A stretch of 64,000 nt of DNA, taken from Clostridium_AD sp050717535. GTDB taxonomy: Bacteria; Bacillota; Clostridia; Clostridiales; Clostridiaceae. The DNA lies in contig NZ_JBOITM010000082.1 in the NCBI RefSeq assembly GCF_050717535.1, forward strand, positions 1 through 64,000, written 5' to 3'. The position numbers and the translations under genes are program-made. The notes under the pieces are model-generated. The model ran no database searches. It was not told where the DNA came from and saw nothing but the letters and a program-made list of their open reading frames with translations. Shown here in pieces: positions 60,964 to 64,000 of this stretch (positions are counted from its first letter, which is position 1; each line of letters opens with the position of its first letter).

Positions 60964-62079
60964 TTAGTTTTCCACCTGTTCAATGTATTGATTATATAAA
61001 GCTTTCATTATTTTCGCATTATCTGTGATATTAAAACCTTCATCTACAATTTTATTATAAATTACAGATGCTATTTCTCCACGGTTTACAGGTATTGAAT
61101 TATTGATTTGATTTGCCCATTCTTTTGGAGATTTTTCTAATGCTATAAATTGAACCAAATCAGTAATTTCTACTTCCTTTGAAACCGAATCAGATACAAA
61201 GCATTGTAAACATGCTGATTGAGCTTCTACTAAAGTCAGAGGTAATCCTTCAAAACGAGATGGCATAACAATCATATCCATAGCTTGCATAAACTGAGGC
61301 ACATCTAATGTTTTTCCTGTAAATACAACCCAATCATACAATCCTAATTTCTTAATCTTATTTTCAATATTCACCCTTAGCTCCCCATCGCCAATTAATA
61401 TTAATCTATAATTTTTATCTAATTTAAATAATTCTGCAAAAATATCTATTAAATACTCGTGATTCTTTTGGTAACAAAAATATCCGATATGCCCTATTAC
61501 TTTTTTACCATTTAAGTTATATTTATTTCGATATTTTTGACGTATTTCTGCATTATATTTGTACTTATTAATATCAATACCATTATTAATTATTTCAAAT
61601 TTTTTTCCATTATATAGCCATTCTCCTGCCTTTTGACCACAAGCAAAGGCCTGAGTATAGGAAGCATCAAATATTCTTCTCAAAAGTTTGTGCACAATTC
61701 TATATTTAGTTTTAGTGTTGTGACTGTGCGCGATACGTACCTTTGCATTGCCTTTTTTTGCTGAATACATTTCTAATGCAAGAGTACAACTATTCCCATG
61801 GGCATGAACAATATTATAGTTTTTTTCACGAACCAATTTAGTTAATTTGCTAATATATGAAATTGGGTATTTAGTCCTATTACTTATTTTAAAGATATTA
61901 CTACCAAATGATTCAAGTTCTGCTTTTAAATCATCACTAATATAATTAGGAATAACAAAATCAATTTGCATATCTGCTTTATCCATTGCACGATAATAGT
62001 TCAAAATCACATTTGTAATTCCATCTAGTTCAAATTTAGTTGAAGCAATAATTAAAACTTTAATTATTTTAGATTTCAA
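60964..62079 (-). CDS. Glycosyltransferase family 4 (cluster gene 3)
   Basis: A 371-aa GT-B glycosyltransferase of the EpsF/CapM type. KFELDGITNVILNYYRAM is the N-terminal loop, IVHAHGNSCTLALEMY follows, and the donor half has IGHIGYFCYQKNHEYLIDIF and MPSRFEGLPLTLVEAQSA with the E-x7-E motif. It starts with TTG 6 nt after AGGTGAG and overlaps the TupA-like gene by 11 bp. The next glycosyltransferase starts 2 bp after its stop codon. Confidence 0.92.
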   Translation of the reverse strand: MKSKIIKVLIIASTKFELDGITNVILNYYRAMDKADMQIDFVIPNYISDDLKAELESFGSNIFKISNRTKYPISYISKLTKLVREKNYNIVHAHGNSCTLALEMYSAKKGNAKVRIAHSHNTKTKYRIVHKLLRRIFDASYTQAFACGQKAGEWLYNGKKFEIINNGIDINKYKYNAEIRQKYRNKYNLNGKKVIGHIGYFCYQKNHEYLIDIFAELFKLDKNYRLILIGDGELRVNIENKIKKLGLYDWVVFTGKTLDVPQFMQAMDMIVMPSRFEGLPLTLVEAQSACLQCFVSDSVSKEVEITDLVQFIALEKSPKEWANQINNSIPVNRGEIASVIYNKIVDEGFNITDNAKIMKALYNQYIEQVEN

Positions 62080-62980
62080 TATTTCTCACCTGCTTATTCG
62101 GAAGTTTTATCCAATTACCCATTATTTCATCAAAAGAATGTGGTGTGATTTTATCAAATCCAGCACCATTTATAAAAGTCAGCTCTCCAAAATAAATTTT
62201 TTCTCTTATAACATAGAAATCTACCCTTACATGCGGAAATGGGAATGATAGTATTTTTGCATAATCTATCATCTTCTCATATAATTCTGGCTTTTCGAAT
62301 AAATTATTATTGGGTAAATTATCGAAAAATACATCAGATAAAATATTCCATTCTGCATCATATAGAGTGCTATTTTGATTTATAAATTTATCACTATATA
62401 TAGCTGTTACACCGACGCCCTCTGCCCCCTCTTTGTTATTAAAATAGAACATTTTATAATCTTCTGGAATATTTAAGTTATTTTCACACAAAAATGTCTC
62501 AATTATAATTCTTGGTTTGACAACTCCATAAAACCATTCACCATAACAAGGTAAGTACTTATTTTTAAGCCACTTATTTAATTGTTTTCTTGTCTTTTCC
62601 TTATTTAACTCGTCTTTATTTTTACATATAATGTTGTTCCCGGATCCATGTGTAACTTTTATTACAAACTGTTTGGGTAAGTCATCAAAAGGTATCTCAC
62701 TTGCATCAAATCCCTCCCATAATAAATCATTTAATATATCACCACATCCACAATCATTTACATACTGACGCACAGCATATTTATCAGCACATACAGGCAT
62801 TAATTCATTATGATAATAAAGTTTTATCCAATTGAGTTTTTCATTATAAGTTTTCGGATTATCTAAATTAAGCTTGTATCCATGTTTTAAATAAAACATC
62901 AACTTCAATTCAGTCTTCGGACTCATTATATAGAGTATATTCATTGGAATTAATAATAAATTTTTAAATGTTTTATTCAT
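62069..62980 (-). CDS. TupA-like ATP-grasp protein, second copy
   Basis: A 303-aa relative of the protein at 57772, with NPKTYNEKLNWIKLYYH, CADKYAVRQYV, FVIKVTHGSGNNIICKNK, KPRIIIETFL, DYKMFYFNNK and GELTFINGAGFDKI. The shared blocks cover the whole ATP-grasp fold, but overall the two are well diverged, so they may use different amino acids or acceptors. The start is the ATG at 62980, 9 nt after GGGAG; an earlier ATG has no ribosome site. Followed by GT4 with an 11-bp overlap. Confidence 0.85.
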   Translation of the reverse strand: MNKTFKNLLLIPMNILYIMSPKTELKLMFYLKHGYKLNLDNPKTYNEKLNWIKLYYHNELMPVCADKYAVRQYVNDCGCGDILNDLLWEGFDASEIPFDDLPKQFVIKVTHGSGNNIICKNKDELNKEKTRKQLNKWLKNKYLPCYGEWFYGVVKPRIIIETFLCENNLNIPEDYKMFYFNNKEGAEGVGVTAIYSDKFINQNSTLYDAEWNILSDVFFDNLPNNNLFEKPELYEKMIDYAKILSFPFPHVRVDFYVIREKIYFGELTFINGAGFDKITPHSFDEIMGNWIKLPNKQVRNIEI

Positions 62981-63006
62981 ATAAGTGCTCCCTTTTTTTA
63001 TAACCA

Positions 63007-63870
63007 TCAATCTCCTAAAGCTTTTAATTTCTCTATTTCATTCCCTGTTTTCAAGTGTTCATAAATTTTTGCATCCACTAAATATCTGTACCAAAACGAA
63101 GATAGAACATGATATATATAGCCTTGCCTTCCATCCAAGAAACCACCTCTAAAGATGTAATTGTATATAAACAACATCCATGCCCGTAAAAACATAGGTG
63201 TTTTGTAGTATATTCCATATTTCTTTTTTCTTTGTTTATAAATATCTTTATCATCAATAACTTGCTCTAACTTCCCATTTTCATATGCAATGAAATCCTG
63301 CATTTCCCTTGTTGCATACCAATTATATTTAGATACAAAGTTATCTAGGTCTTTAAAATCATAGTGCAAAAACTTTTCTTTTAGTGCAATGGCTCTTCCC
63401 GAAGACAGAATAGAATGAGCATCTCTTTTTCTATCTTCTATTCTCCCTATGCCATGCTTAAATACCATCATTTTTCTTTTCTTAGAACCTCCATGCTTTA
63501 AACATTTACCCATAAAATAGTACCATGCCTCTATAGTAAAACCATTTACATCATCATTGTCATGAAGAGCCATATTTATGCTTATCTCTTTACATAATTT
63601 TTCTGGAAATCTTTCATCAGCATCAATTCTGATTACCCATTTTATTTTAATATCTGTGTTGTCTAATGCCCAATTGAACTGTTTCGCATAATACTCAAAT
63701 TCATGAAAATAAACGTCAGCCCCATATTTTTTTGCTAATTCCACTGTATTATCAGTGCTTCCACAATCGATAACCACAGCTCTATCGACAAAATCTCTTA
63801 TTGAAAGCAGACACTCTACAATATTCCTGCTCTCATTTTTCGTCAATATAATAGCTGTTATATCTGCCAT
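63007..63870 (-). CDS. Glycosyltransferase family 2 (WaaE/KdtX-like)
   Basis: A 287-aa GT-A glycosyltransferase. The N-terminus ITAIILTKNESRNIVECLLSI leads to the nucleotide-binding VIDCGSTDNT and the metal-binding DXD motif in WVIRIDADERFP. A C-terminal GGFLDGRQGYIYHVLSSFWYRYLVDAKIYE is typical of the WaaE/KdtX group. AGGAGGGG precedes the ATG. It is the most upstream cluster gene in the window; about 130 bp to the window edge hold no other gene. Confidence 0.92.
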   Translation of the reverse strand: MADITAIILTKNESRNIVECLLSIRDFVDRAVVIDCGSTDNTVELAKKYGADVYFHEFEYYAKQFNWALDNTDIKIKWVIRIDADERFPEKLCKEISINMALHDNDDVNGFTIEAWYYFMGKCLKHGGSKKRKMMVFKHGIGRIEDRKRDAHSILSSGRAIALKEKFLHYDFKDLDNFVSKYNWYATREMQDFIAYENGKLEQVIDDKDIYKQRKKKYGIYYKTPMFLRAWMLFIYNYIFRGGFLDGRQGYIYHVLSSFWYRYLVDAKIYEHLKTGNEIEKLKALGD

Positions 63871-64000
63871 AATGCCCCTCCTAGTATTTCTAATACTAAA
63901 CCATGAAAGTTGATTTTTAAATATTCTTTGATTTTAAAAACCATAAAAAGTCTGTATGGAAACATCTTAAACGAATATCTTCTTTATAGTTTCCATATTG

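Noticed and set aside
1..64000. CRISPR array, tRNA or rRNA genes, prophage
   Set aside because: No regularly spaced repeats, tRNA-like cloverleaf ends or phage structural genes were noticed on reading both strands.

Overview
The window is about 64 kb of very AT-rich DNA with dense genes, strong GGAGG-type ribosome-binding sites and TTG/GTG starts. Gene content is typical of a spore-forming anaerobic clostridium: a GerS-like germination lipoprotein, a flavodiiron-rubredoxin-reductase fusion and DegV. I would place it in Clostridium sensu stricto; the species cannot be read from the sequence. I saw no rRNA, tRNA or CRISPR array.

Layout. 1-37 is the start of a gene cut by the window edge, possibly a transposase. 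180-3340 (minus) is the conserved acpS - gerS-like lipoprotein - alr - ndoAI - ndoA block. 3745-8591 (minus) holds a MoxR/DUF58/DUF4129 operon followed by unknown genes. 8750-12902 has a small-multidrug-export family gene, degV and a three-part oxygen-reducing flavodiiron fusion. 13232-18765 has a HAD phosphatase, a 7TM-GAF-GGDEF diguanylate cyclase, a 57-aa zinc-ribbon protein, a cytidylate-kinase-like protein and a shrunken IS110 element. 19057-25436 contains pepA and a membrane-anchored MutS-like ATPase flanked by two genes for related anchored helical proteins, then a secreted ComEC-like hydrolase. 25681-35566 holds a nitroreductase, a MacAB-type efflux operon, galE, mgtE, VanZ and several decayed genes. 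35774-45550 is an osmoprotection island: a GntR-RCK_C regulator resembling the c-di-AMP-responsive BusR, an OpuA-type glycine betaine transporter, and two tandem copies of an OpuC/EgtUV-type transporter with palindromes over their promoters. 45602-47910 is a small module of a zinc-ribbon protein, two related small proteins and a BTAD (SARP-type) regulator with a degenerate GGDEF domain. 48559-63870 (minus) is a surface polysaccharide cluster: glycosyltransferases, polymerase, flippase, Ugd, a uronate epimerase, CapA, two TupA-like ATP-grasp enzymes, a tyrosine autokinase, an LCP ligase and an acyltransferase.

The points most worth following are: the polysaccharide locus, whose Ugd + epimerase + CapA + TupA set suggests a uronic-acid polymer carrying amino acids; the BusR-opu island; the BTAD/small-protein module; the MutS-like/anchor trio; a 30-bp dispersed repeat that supplies the C-terminus of one protein; two genes whose best start is an AUA codon; and a leader ORF overlapping the LCP gene. 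Functions are inferred from recognised sequence families; no database search was run.
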